Positions 1-8,343 of a stretch of DNA of 12,061 nucleotides are shown piece by piece. Origin of the DNA: CAZOKZ01 sp964580585 (GTDB lineage: Bacteria; Sumerlaeota; Sumerlaeia; SLMS01; JAHLLQ01); the NCBI GenBank assembly GCA_964580585.1, contig CAZOKZ010000098.1:1-12061 (forward strand), read 5' to 3'. The position numbers and the translations under genes were made by a program. How positions within the stretch are numbered: position 1 is the stretch's first letter; each line of letters begins with the position of its first letter. Below the pieces are notes generated by a model. It did no database searches and had not been told where the DNA came from. It saw only the letters and a program-made list of their open reading frames with translations.

Positions 1-1
1 G

Positions 2-1177
2 TTTTCCATTTCCGCTTCCCAATCCGAACGGTTGCTCGTGACTACGGACTTGTCTGACACGGGATCAGTGGGCCAAACCTTGGAGGTATCGTTCGAGGCT
101 GATGAAGATGTAAAAGCGAAAGGCGAAACGTCCGGCAAATCAATTCTGCCGTTTGGTGCGCCAATTCAAAGCTCCGTGATTACAATCACTTCCTCACCCG
201 ATACGATCCCACCCACGTTCGCTGGATTGAACGCTATTCCAGCAGGCGGGACTGAAGCTCACCTCGATTGGCCGTCTGCAACCGACCCGTCTCTTCCGAT
301 CACTTATCTAGTTTACCAATCCACAAATTCCGGTTTCGATCCAACCGGCACGACACCGGATTACGTGACGACTTCAACATCTTTGGATATTTCCGACCTT
401 GTATTGGGGCAAACGTACTACTTCATCGTCCGCCCACAAGATACGGCTGGAAACGTTGACGAAAATCTTGTGCGTCAGACGTTTACGCCCGTGGATACCG
501 AACCACCGGTCTTTGCCGGTCTGGAAAGTGTCGAAGCAGATTCCTACACCACCGGCACGATTCATCTGAACTATTCGTCCGCCACCGACGAATCCACGCC
601 TATAGAATATGACATTTGGTACGCGGCAAATACCAATCCCGATCCGAGTGGTCCGCCGCAGGTAACGACCTCTTCAACGAATCATACATTCTTCGGACTC
701 ACCCTGGGGAATTCTTACTGCTTCCTGGTTCGTGCTCGTGACGCCGTTGGAAATCGCGATACCAATTCGGAATATCATTGTGTGGCGCTAAACGCCCCAC
801 CCTATCCGCCGGATTCACCTTCACCTGGAAATGGAACCGATCAAACCGATCCGCTTCTCGCATTAACTCTATCTCCAGGCATCGATAGTGATGGCACGGT
901 CATTGCCCATCGGATCGAGGTATGGCGTCAGGAAATCGATGAGGTCAGCGGCGATCCAATCATTATCGAATCGCGCACAGGATTTTCCGATGGCACATCA
1001 GCGACGTTTCAACCACTCGTGGACGAACCATTCTTGGTGGGCGAAACCTACTACTGGAAAGCACAAGCGTTTGACAACGAAGGGGCTGTCAGTCCCTTTA
1101 GTTCAACTTTCTCATTTACGATGATTGAGCCGACCACGGCAGTTGAAGATTGGATGAATTTGGAGGCGGGCAAATGA
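2..1177 (+). CDS. Extracellular fibronectin type III-like repeat protein (5' partial)
   Basis: The reading frame is open from base 2, so the N-terminus lies outside the window; a TTG at 32 is not needed as a start. The visible 391 residues form a modular beta-rich protein. A leading domain is followed at about base 205 by an FN3-like unit starting DTIPPTFAGL, and at about 500 by a second starting DTEPPVFAGL. Both carry the late-strand signature of a G-x-x-Y-x-F/C-x-V-R core followed by D-x-x-GN. From about 795 a third Ig/FN3-like unit carries the TYYWKAQAFD motif. No membrane anchor or sorting signal is seen at the C-terminus. FN3 modules are usual in secreted adhesins, glycan-active enzymes and surface proteins; the catalytic or binding role here is unknown. 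The stop overlaps the start of the downstream RHS gene (ATGA), so the two are probably translated together and may act together at the surface. The domain call is by pattern recognition only. Confidence 0.8.
   Translation, partial: FSISASQSERLLVTTDLSDTGSVGQTLEVSFEADEDVKAKGETSGKSILPFGAPIQSSVITITSSPDTIPPTFAGLNAIPAGGTEAHLDWPSATDPSLPITYLVYQSTNSGFDPTGTTPDYVTTSTSLDISDLVLGQTYYFIVRPQDTAGNVDENLVRQTFTPVDTEPPVFAGLESVEADSYTTGTIHLNYSSATDESTPIEYDIWYAANTNPDPSGPPQVTTSSTNHTFFGLTLGNSYCFLVRARDAVGNRDTNSEYHCVALNAPPYPPDSPSPGNGTDQTDPLLALTLSPGIDSDGTVIAHRIEVWRQEIDEVSGDPIIIESRTGFSDGTSATFQPLVDEPFLVGETYYWKAQAFDNEGAVSPFSSTFSFTMIEPTTAVEDWMNLEAGK
1162..1166 (+). promoter_or_regulatory. Ribosome binding site that fixes the RHS start
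   Basis: GGAGG lies 7 nt before the ATG at 1174 and inside the end of the upstream gene. It supports 1174, followed at once by a signal peptide, over an in-frame TTG at 1150 that would add eight residues in front of the signal peptide. Confidence 0.75.
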
Positions 1178-4100
1178 AACTTCGATCTGTTTTGACGCTG
1201 TTTTTTTCACTCTTTTTCTCGCTGGGATTTGCCCAGGTTACAAAGACTGTTCCTTTTTATGCTGGGAGTGGGACAGATGGATTGGACCAAAAAGGTACAC
1301 CGTATTCGACAGTGCGTTCCGCTTCTATAGGAAGGTACAGAAACACCTTGCTGGTGTACCAATATTTTGAAGCGGGGCAAAACCTCCATTTCATCGGACG
1401 TGGTTTTTTGTCTTTCGATACTTCTGGAATTCCCGATACGGCTAACATTTCCAATGTTGTATTGCAGATTGCACCGTTAACTATAAGTGTTTTTTCACAC
1501 TCAACGGTTGATGTCTGCCAATCGACTCAGCAGTCACCAAGCGCTGTTACGGCTTCCGATTTTCCGCGCGTCGGCACGACGGTTGCCGGTTCACTTGATA
1601 CCCAATCCTTTCAACGAAACCAGTATGCCACTATCCCGCTGAATTCAACGGGCAGAGGGTGGATTAACAAAACCGGCAAAACCACTTTGGCGCTTCGTGA
1701 TCGCAACGACCGGCAAAATGTGCCATATAGCGGCGGAAGCTCACAGGGGTATATCATGTGGTTGCACGGCATTGACAGCACCATGCCGCCGTACCTTGAA
1801 ATCACCTACACGACGCAGCCCGCTACTACCGCTCCGATCATTACTGAGCCAATGGCGGGCAGCAAAGTTGCGCGTGGCTCGACACTCACCGTACGTTGGG
1901 ATGCAGTGCCGGGAGCCACGCAGTATCAAATTGATTTGAACAACAATTTCGTCACTCCAGCAGAACGAGGCCCACAGATTACCAGCAATACTCAAATCAC
2001 TTGGAATGTGAATTCTCCTACCATCATTCCAAACGATGTTTATACTATCCGTGTTATTCCTTTGGATGGCACGACACAAGGCACTGCGGCGCGTTGTCAA
2101 TTCACCCTCGATTCGCCACCGCCCGTTCCCAGTCCTCAACAGCCTTCAAACGGCGGGAGCCTTGTGCCGGGTCGTCTGCTAACTTTCGAATTTGACAACC
2201 CTACTGAAAGCTGGGGGGCCGATTCCGACGCTAATTATTTCCAAATCCTGGTTTCGCACGATGTCAATTTCTCCAACGTTATCAAATCCGAAGCTTGGGG
2301 ACAGGCAAGCTCAACCACGATCAGCAAAGAAGTTGATTTCAGCCAAACACTCGATCCAGGAACGTATTACTGGAAAGTGCGTGCGCAGAAAACATGGTAT
2401 CCCATCTGGAGCGCTTACAGCACGCCCTTTTCGTTCATCGTGCAGGATGTCGATCCCATTGACCCGCCCGCATCCGCACCGGTGGTAACGGCAACGCCAC
2501 TGAATGCCAGCGTGCAACTCACCTGGCCGGGCATAACAGGTGCAACTGCATATCGTGTTTATCGCAGTTTGCAAAGCGACGGCCCTTTTGTTCTGATCTT
2601 TACCGCCAACACCAGTTTTTTGAATGACAACCTAACCAACGGCACGACCTATTTTTACAAAGTCAGCCCGATCAACGAAGGCGGCGAAGGTCCACTTTCC
2701 GCCGTGGTTTCTGCCACCCCTCAAGGCCCACCTTTACCTCCCACAGGACTGCATATTATATCAGGAATTGTCGGTGGACAATTAGGCATAACCTGGAGGG
2801 CTTCCGAAACGGCAACTTCTTACAAGCTCTTTCGTAGTCAAACTTCCAGTACAGGATATATTCAAATACCCGGAACAATCAGCGACACTAATTTCACCGA
2901 CGCGGGACTTACAAATGGAGTTTCTTATTATTATGTTGTCAAATCCGTAAGCCCTTTTGGTGAAAGCCTGTATTCTGATGAAGTTTCTGCGATACCGGTT
3001 TTTCCCACACCCAAAAAAGATGAAATAGCAGACAATGCTGAACAGTCCCACAGCGCAACTGGCGTTGATCCCGTCAACCTTGCCACGGGAAACTTTCACT
3101 ACACTCGCACGGACTTGCGTGTGCCATCCATTGGTTTTCCGTTTGAATTTACGCGCACATACAACGTGATGGGTCGTACTGATGGTCCGTTGGGTTGGGG
3201 ATGGCGACACAGCTACCAAATTACCGCTGAAGAACAACCTGATAACAGCGTTCTTTTAACTTGGGGGGACGGGCACATCGAGAAATACGAACCTGACGGT
3301 GGCGGTTATCGTGCCGAATATAACGGTTATCAAGGCGATTTTGAAAAACAGCCTGACAACAGTTTCACGTTTACCACACCACACGGCATGAAATACACGT
3401 TCGATTCAGACGGCGATTTGCTGGAAATTAAAGACCGTCATGGCGACGCAAACAAACTCACGCTGAACTATGGGCCGGGAAACGTCAGTTCCAAAGTCCT
3501 TCAATCTATCACCGATACCACCGACCGCACCTATGCTTTCACCCATGATCCTTTGACGGACAAAATCAGCAGCTTGACCGATCCATTGGGCCGCGCCTGG
3601 AATTATATTTACGATGCCAACGGCGACTTAATAAATGTCGAAACGCCGCAACGCACCGGCTATCCGGTCGAATATTACACGTTTGCGTATGATCTCCAGC
3701 ATCGTCTGGAAACGATCACGGATCGGCGCAATATTACCTTCATTTACAATACCTTCGATGCGGACGATCGCGTCATTGAACAAATCGACGCTAAAGGCGG
3801 TTTGTGGAAAGTCGCCTATAACAACGCCATTCGCACCACCACGGTAACAGACCCGGCCAATCGCGAAGAAGTCATTTCCTGGGACGAAAATTGGCGTGTT
3901 CAGTCCTGGACCAACGCCGCCAGCGAAATGAGCGACACCAACTGGGATGCCAACAACCGTCGCACAAGTGTCGTTGACCCCAAAGGCTATTCAACGAGCA
4001 ACGTCCATGACGATCAGGGCAATCGACTCGCCACAACAAATCCGCTCAGGCAAACGTTTTCCACCGAATACAACACTGACAATGATCCGACGCAAAGCAC

Positions 4101-6921
4101 GGACAACATTAGCCGCACCACGAAGTTTGAGCACACCGTTTATGGCGATCTAACCGCCGTCGAGCATGTCGATAACAGCCGCAACGAATATGCCTACACC
4201 ATCCGGGGTTTGATGACTTCTAGCCTAAATCGTGCGGCGGATGGCATCACCATTTCCGATCAAACCACCTACGGTTATGACGACCACGGCAATCAAACGT
4301 TCGTGCTCAATCCCGATGGCACCAAACGTTATGCTGAATTCGATGATGTTAGCCGCATGGTTAAATCCGGGGACGGTGAAACCACCACCACGTTGACCTA
4401 CGACGAAGCCAACAACGTCATCGGAACCCTGCTGGAAGCGCCTGGCGGAATCACCCTGACCACCCAGGCCGAATTCGACGCCAACGGCAATCGCACGGGC
4501 AGCCAAAACGCACGTGGGTACTGGACGTATTTTGAACTGGACAACCACGACAATCTGACCACTACCACCGCGCCGCTTAATACCATTACTGTTAATGTGT
4601 TCGACGAACTCGACCGCCACGTCGAAACCATTGATGCGCGTGGCTTTCATTGGAAAACGCGCTACAACGAAGCGGGCCGCGTTTATCAAACCGAAGACCC
4701 GCTGGGCGGAATCGTCGAAAATCACTATGACGCCAACGGAAACAACGATTTGACCATCAACGAAAACCTGCACGCGACATCCCGAGAGTATGACGAACTC
4801 AACCGCCTGACCCGGACCGTGGACGCGGAAGGCAATCCGTTTGCCACGCTTTTTGACAGCGCCGGTCGCGTGCAATTCATCGTGGATGGCCTTGGCAACA
4901 AAACGGAAAACAAATATGACGCGCTCGACCGCCTGATCGAAGTCATTGACGCGGAACAAAACGCACAAAAATACGAGTTCGATCCTGACACGGGTACTCT
5001 CTCGGCTATCATCGATGGTGAAAATAACCGCTGGGAATTCGAGTACGAGCCGGGCACCAACCGTCTGACGAAAAAGCGCGACCCCGAAAACCGCGAATGG
5101 TCGTTCTTCTATGATTCCAAAGGTCGTCTTTACCAAACCCAAGGACCGGATTTAGTCACCAAAACACTCAGTTTCGACGGCCTTGGTCGCGTGATTGCTA
5201 TCGATTATTCCGACGACACGCCCGACGTGACGCTCATTACCTATGACGAAAACAGCAACCGCAAGAGCGTCACCGTGGCTGGCCTGGGCACGTGGAATTA
5301 TGATTACGATGAACTGGACCGCCTTAGCAGCGTAACCGACATATACGGAAAAACTGTCGGCTACGAATACGAGCCGACAGGCCAAATCAAGAAAATCATC
5401 TACCCGGACGGCAAGGAAGTTAACTATGTTTGGGACGAAGCCGGACGATTGAAAGAAGTTACCGCGTGGCTTGGTCTCGTCGCCACCATCACGCGCGACG
5501 ACGTGGGCCAAGTGAAAACCATTACCTATGGCAACAACACGGTCAATCGGCGCTATTACGACCGCGCTGAGCGGCTTATTGAAATCAGCAATGAATACCC
5601 GGACGGCACCGCCTTTTTTCACAACCGCATTGTTCTGGACGGCAACGGCAATCATCTTTACCACGACCGTACCGATTCGGTCGAACGCGCTCTCAAACGC
5701 GAAGATATTTCCTACGATTACGATCCAGCCCACCGCCTGAATAATGTCACAGACCAGTACGGGCCGGACGAATCCAACACATGGGAAGACGCTGGGAACC
5801 TCGCTTCCAAGAATAATGATGGTGATACAACCAACTTCGAATACGACGCCGAAAATCGCCTGGAAGGCATTTCTTCGTCGACCTACAACGCAACGTTCAC
5901 CCACGACGCGGACGACAATCGAATCAAAGCCGACCGAGGCGTACTCGGCGTGACCAAATATATATTAGACATCAACGGCCCGCTGGACAACGTGCTTTGC
6001 GAAGCCGATGCTTCCGACGCTATTACCGCCTACTATATCCATGCGCCGGGTATTGGACTTCTGGCACGCGTAGAAACAGGAACCGATGCCGTGACGTATT
6101 ATCACGGCGATCATCTCGGTTCCGTTGTTGGCATCACCGATGAATCCGCTCAATTAGTTCAAGCCTATGCCTATGACGAATTCGGTGAAATCCAAGGCCA
6201 ACTCACCAGCCTCGAACAGCCATTTACCTATATCGGCCTTCTCGGCGTTCAACAAGAAACCCCGCGCCTGCTCTTCATGCGTGCGCGATATTACGATGTA
6301 CGAACCGGACGATTCTTACAAAAAGACCCGGCGGAACAGTTCATGTCGCCGTATTTGTACGCCGCTCAGAATCCCATTCTTTTCAACGATCCTTTGGGTC
6401 TGTCTATTGCCAGCAACGCACCTTTCGTGTATCATTATGTAAAACCTTGCTTTCTCCCAGGTTTACTCTTTGGGGGAATTGGTTATCCTAGTTGTGTATA
6501 TATTAAAAATAAATTCGGTAAAAGTGAACCACTCGATCTTTCGGAAACATTCGTAGCAAAGGATTATTGGTCTTCTCCCCCTATCCAAAAATATCGTACG
6601 CAGGTTATTTCCTATGTGAAGGAGGAGTGGAAGAATGGCAAAACTTCAGGAACCCACCCAGGCAGATACAATAATCTTGAACCATATATTTATTCACTTG
6701 GTGATGGAAAGGATAAAGCAAATTGGGTAATTGAAGAGCGAAGCGATGGTGTTTATGCTATTATTACATTCTTCAGAGAGAACGATGAATTTAGGGACAT
6801 CTACGACATAGAGAATTTTAATAAAATGTTCAATACATCGATACCGATTTTTGAGGCCGGTGTTGCATATAAAATAAAGATATCTTATGCCGAACCAGTT
6901 AAAATCAAAAATTATCGTTAG
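1174..6921 (+). CDS. Secreted RHS/YD-repeat polymorphic toxin with N-terminal binding domains
   Basis: The protein has 1915 residues. Residues 1-20 are a Sec signal peptide (MKLR, a Leu/Phe core, cleavage probably after GFA). About 30-215 resembles DNRLRE/carbohydrate-binding beta-sandwich domains (GFLSFDTSGIPD). About 220-425 holds two Ig/FN3-like domains, and about 432-609 two clearer FN3 domains (YRVYRS, YKLFRS; late strand TYFYKVSPIN). About 630-705 is DUF6531-like (PVNLATGNFHY, FTRTYN). About 690-1640 is a long run of YD repeats (YDELNRL, YDALDRL, YDELDRL). The RHS core-associated domain spans about 1642-1743 (YYHGDHLGS, RARYYD, NP, DPLGL). Residues 1744-1915 are an unrecognised variable tip. 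Known RHS proteins fold the repeats into a shell enclosing a C-terminal toxin. There is no PAAR or VgrG domain, so export by Sec and surface display rather than type VI secretion is inferred. The gene is coupled to the FN3 gene upstream and overlaps a candidate immunity gene. Confidence 0.93.
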   Translation: MKLRSVLTLFFSLFFSLGFAQVTKTVPFYAGSGTDGLDQKGTPYSTVRSASIGRYRNTLLVYQYFEAGQNLHFIGRGFLSFDTSGIPDTANISNVVLQIAPLTISVFSHSTVDVCQSTQQSPSAVTASDFPRVGTTVAGSLDTQSFQRNQYATIPLNSTGRGWINKTGKTTLALRDRNDRQNVPYSGGSSQGYIMWLHGIDSTMPPYLEITYTTQPATTAPIITEPMAGSKVARGSTLTVRWDAVPGATQYQIDLNNNFVTPAERGPQITSNTQITWNVNSPTIIPNDVYTIRVIPLDGTTQGTAARCQFTLDSPPPVPSPQQPSNGGSLVPGRLLTFEFDNPTESWGADSDANYFQILVSHDVNFSNVIKSEAWGQASSTTISKEVDFSQTLDPGTYYWKVRAQKTWYPIWSAYSTPFSFIVQDVDPIDPPASAPVVTATPLNASVQLTWPGITGATAYRVYRSLQSDGPFVLIFTANTSFLNDNLTNGTTYFYKVSPINEGGEGPLSAVVSATPQGPPLPPTGLHIISGIVGGQLGITWRASETATSYKLFRSQTSSTGYIQIPGTISDTNFTDAGLTNGVSYYYVVKSVSPFGESLYSDEVSAIPVFPTPKKDEIADNAEQSHSATGVDPVNLATGNFHYTRTDLRVPSIGFPFEFTRTYNVMGRTDGPLGWGWRHSYQITAEEQPDNSVLLTWGDGHIEKYEPDGGGYRAEYNGYQGDFEKQPDNSFTFTTPHGMKYTFDSDGDLLEIKDRHGDANKLTLNYGPGNVSSKVLQSITDTTDRTYAFTHDPLTDKISSLTDPLGRAWNYIYDANGDLINVETPQRTGYPVEYYTFAYDLQHRLETITDRRNITFIYNTFDADDRVIEQIDAKGGLWKVAYNNAIRTTTVTDPANREEVISWDENWRVQSWTNAASEMSDTNWDANNRRTSVVDPKGYSTSNVHDDQGNRLATTNPLRQTFSTEYNTDNDPTQSTDNISRTTKFEHTVYGDLTAVEHVDNSRNEYAYTIRGLMTSSLNRAADGITISDQTTYGYDDHGNQTFVLNPDGTKRYAEFDDVSRMVKSGDGETTTTLTYDEANNVIGTLLEAPGGITLTTQAEFDANGNRTGSQNARGYWTYFELDNHDNLTTTTAPLNTITVNVFDELDRHVETIDARGFHWKTRYNEAGRVYQTEDPLGGIVENHYDANGNNDLTINENLHATSREYDELNRLTRTVDAEGNPFATLFDSAGRVQFIVDGLGNKTENKYDALDRLIEVIDAEQNAQKYEFDPDTGTLSAIIDGENNRWEFEYEPGTNRLTKKRDPENREWSFFYDSKGRLYQTQGPDLVTKTLSFDGLGRVIAIDYSDDTPDVTLITYDENSNRKSVTVAGLGTWNYDYDELDRLSSVTDIYGKTVGYEYEPTGQIKKIIYPDGKEVNYVWDEAGRLKEVTAWLGLVATITRDDVGQVKTITYGNNTVNRRYYDRAERLIEISNEYPDGTAFFHNRIVLDGNGNHLYHDRTDSVERALKREDISYDYDPAHRLNNVTDQYGPDESNTWEDAGNLASKNNDGDTTNFEYDAENRLEGISSSTYNATFTHDADDNRIKADRGVLGVTKYILDINGPLDNVLCEADASDAITAYYIHAPGIGLLARVETGTDAVTYYHGDHLGSVVGITDESAQLVQAYAYDEFGEIQGQLTSLEQPFTYIGLLGVQQETPRLLFMRARYYDVRTGRFLQKDPAEQFMSPYLYAAQNPILFNDPLGLSIASNAPFVYHYVKPCFLPGLLFGGIGYPSCVYIKNKFGKSEPLDLSETFVAKDYWSSPPIQKYRTQVISYVKEEWKNGKTSGTHPGRYNNLEPYIYSLGDGKDKANWVIEERSDGVYAIITFFRENDEFRDIYDIENFNKMFNTSIPIFEAGVAYKIKISYAEPVKIKNYR
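6403..6918 (+). other. Variable C-terminal (candidate toxin) domain of the RHS protein
   Basis: This is residues 1744-1915, immediately after the DPLGL boundary (D1739-L1743) that ends the conserved RHS core. It opens with a hydrophobic, glycine-rich segment flanked by two cysteines (C1759, C1774), then a soluble mixed alpha/beta-looking part with KDYWSSPP, SGTHPGRYN and GVYAIITFFREN. I recognise no nuclease, deaminase, ADP-ribosyltransferase or peptidase motif. The DNA becomes AT-rich here: hand counts give 48% GC in line 5401-5460, 37% in 6841-6900 and 23% in 6901-6960. Replaceable 3' tips of different composition are normal for polymorphic toxins. The toxic activity is inferred from position alone. 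Confidence 0.65.
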
Positions 6922-7525
6922 CGTAATTATCTTGTCAGTATTTCTATTGTGGAATATTATTTTCGACCTAAATTCAAGACAGATCCCTAAAAATATACCT
7001 CTGTTTGGAATAGTGAACAATGAATTTGCATGGGTGATTTTTGATAAACAGTGTGACCATTTCGGCGTGAAAAGCTGCTTGAATATAACCCATCTCGCGT
7101 GGGATAATCGTTATATTTTTATCAAATACGAAACACGGGAAAGTAGTCACACTCTACCTACAAAATATTATGTTGTAGATACTTATTTTCTTCAGGAAAA
7201 AACTTTTGAAACAGAAGACGACATCGATGCCTACCTTAATGCAAATGAAGATTTTCAAATAAATTGGTTAACACCATGGGAGGCAATGAAAAAGAGGGAG
7301 CGTGAATTAGGAGTGCCCTTTACAGAAGGTAATATTGAGAGTATGACATTAGCAAGCTGGGAAATATTTAAAAAATACAACCGAGTACAATCAGCGGGCG
7401 ATAGGAAATGCAAAACAATATCAATAAAAACATTCGGTGACTGCATGCAACTTATCACAATTCATACTGATTCCGGGGCGACACTAAGTGCATACATTCC
7501 ACAAAAATTAGAACAAATAGATTGA
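6887..7525 (+). CDS. Membrane-anchored hypothetical protein, candidate RHS immunity protein
   Basis: The 212-residue protein starts at an ATG 35 nt inside the 3' end of the RHS gene, in another frame. No later start keeps the membrane segment, and the ribosome site is weak (AAAGA-like), so translation is probably coupled to the toxin gene. Residues 1-8 carry two lysines and about 9-26 form one hydrophobic helix (IIVSVIILSVF core). The remaining 185 residues are soluble, with an expected N-in, C-out topology. Four cysteines fall in two close pairs (C56/C64 and C175/C186), compatible with disulfides outside the cytoplasm. It contains acidic stretches (ETEDDID) but no family I recognise. In polymorphic toxin loci the gene directly after the toxin tip is usually its immunity gene; this role is inferred from position, overlap and shared AT-richness. 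It could instead be an accessory lipid-side protein or a second effector. Confidence 0.75.
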   Translation: MPNQLKSKIIVSVIILSVFLLWNIIFDLNSRQIPKNIPLFGIVNNEFAWVIFDKQCDHFGVKSCLNITHLAWDNRYIFIKYETRESSHTLPTKYYVVDTYFLQEKTFETEDDIDAYLNANEDFQINWLTPWEAMKKRERELGVPFTEGNIESMTLASWEIFKKYNRVQSAGDRKCKTISIKTFGDCMQLITIHTDSGATLSAYIPQKLEQID

Positions 7526-7544
7526 TCGGTTTTTCTGAAAGTTC

Positions 7545-7576
7545 AAGCCACTCGTCGTATTCCGTCCGAGTGGCTT
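7545..7576. terminator. Perfect 10-bp hairpin between convergent operons, probable bidirectional terminator
   Basis: AAGCCACTCG at 7545-7554 pairs without mismatch with CGAGTGGCTT at 7567-7576 around a 12-nt loop. It lies 19 nt after the stop of the + strand candidate immunity gene and 5 nt after the stop of the - strand nuclease gene. Flanking tracts are imperfect: CTTTGTGG follows on the + strand, and GAACTTTCAG follows on the - strand. Placement and stem quality support termination; the lack of a strong U tract lowers certainty. Confidence 0.6.
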
Positions 7577-7581
7577 TGTGG

Positions 7582-8343
7582 TTAGTGTTTGAGGCACAGT
7601 TCGAGGTAATCGCACCAGGAGCAGTGTTTCCCGGGCCGTTTCCAGAATTTTCCGGCCCGGATGTCTTGCCCGACGAATGCGATTTTGTCCAAATAGGCGG
7701 TGGTTTGCTCGGGCGTGCGCCGCGCAAAATGCCATTCGATGCGCGTCTGTTTGGTTTTGACCAGCACGCAGTAGGCGCTTTGCCGGGCGGCGGGTTGCGC
7801 TAGGGCGTAGGCGGTGAGTTGGTCGGAAAGAGCGATTTCGTGATCGTCGTAGCGGCTGCCGCTGGTCTTGAAATCGACCACGGTGGGTTCACCGTTCACG
7901 TCGGCCACGAGGTCCACGACGCCAATGAGCGGCACGTCGAGGTGGCTGACGGCAAGCTCGAAGGGCTGCTCGACGGCGTGGATGTCGCCGATTTTGGGCA
8001 GTTCCTCAGCGACAAATTGGTCGAGCAGCGCCTTGCCGCGCTCCAGCAGGCTTTCCCAGGTTTCGCGGCAATTGTACTGGATTTCGGCGTACTCGACTTG
8101 GTTCCAGAGTTCGGTGAAAAGTTCTGACGGGTTGGCGTCCTGGATGAAGAGCGCGGCCAAGGCTTGGTGAACGAAAGAGCCGAACACCAGGCTGGCCGAC
8201 GGCGTTTTAACCCGGATGCGCTCGACGTAATAGAGCCGGTAGCTTTCAGGGCAGGTTTCGTAGCGGTTGATCCGCGAATGTGAAAGTGGCGGCGGACCGG
8301 TGCGGGAGTGGATTTCATCGGCGATAATGTAGCGCTCATTCAT
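7582..8343 (-). CDS. PD-(D/E)XK nuclease with Fe-S cysteines (Cas4/RecB-like)
   Basis: The 253-residue protein has the full motif set of the PDDEXK_1 (Cas4/AddB/RecB C-terminal) nucleases. These are LSHSRINRYETC near residues 20-31, the GSFVHQAL helix with H59, GVVDLV with D144, VVDFKT with D157 and K159, and the Q-motif SDQLTAY at 173-179. Cysteines C31, C241, C244 and C250 (C-n-CxxC-x5-C) match the four ligands that hold a 4Fe-4S cluster in Cas4 and AddB. Expected activity is metal-dependent cutting or trimming of DNA ends, probably single-stranded. No helicase domain is attached and no cas1, cas2 or CRISPR array is visible. The start has GGAG 7 nt upstream and overlaps the stop of the SWIM-domain gene by 4 nt (ATGA), so the two are coupled and likely work together. 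All catalytic residues appear intact. Confidence 0.9.
   Translation of the reverse strand: MNERYIIADEIHSRTGPPPLSHSRINRYETCPESYRLYYVERIRVKTPSASLVFGSFVHQALAALFIQDANPSELFTELWNQVEYAEIQYNCRETWESLLERGKALLDQFVAEELPKIGDIHAVEQPFELAVSHLDVPLIGVVDLVADVNGEPTVVDFKTSGSRYDDHEIALSDQLTAYALAQPAARQSAYCVLVKTKQTRIEWHFARRTPEQTTAYLDKIAFVGQDIRAGKFWKRPGKHCSWCDYLELCLKH

Noticed and set aside
1150..1173. TTG start eight codons upstream for the RHS gene
   Set aside because: It would place DEFGGGQ before the signal peptide and bury the GGAGG site; ATG at 1174 is better.
4225..5142. Long antisense frame (305 codons) opposite the RHS repeats
   Set aside because: It mirrors the codon pattern of the YD repeats, has no ribosome site, and the + strand frame is unmistakably RHS.
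5152..5904. Second antisense frame (250 codons) opposite the RHS repeats
   Set aside because: Same shadow effect; the Val/Ile-rich translation shows no domain or start signal.
3200..6090. Repeated DNA in the RHS gene as a tandem-repeat or mobile element
   Set aside because: The similarity is at protein level (YD motifs) with diverged DNA, as expected for an RHS shell.
7582..8343. A CRISPR adaptation locus suggested by the Cas4-like nuclease
   Set aside because: No cas1, cas2 or regularly spaced repeats are present anywhere in the window.
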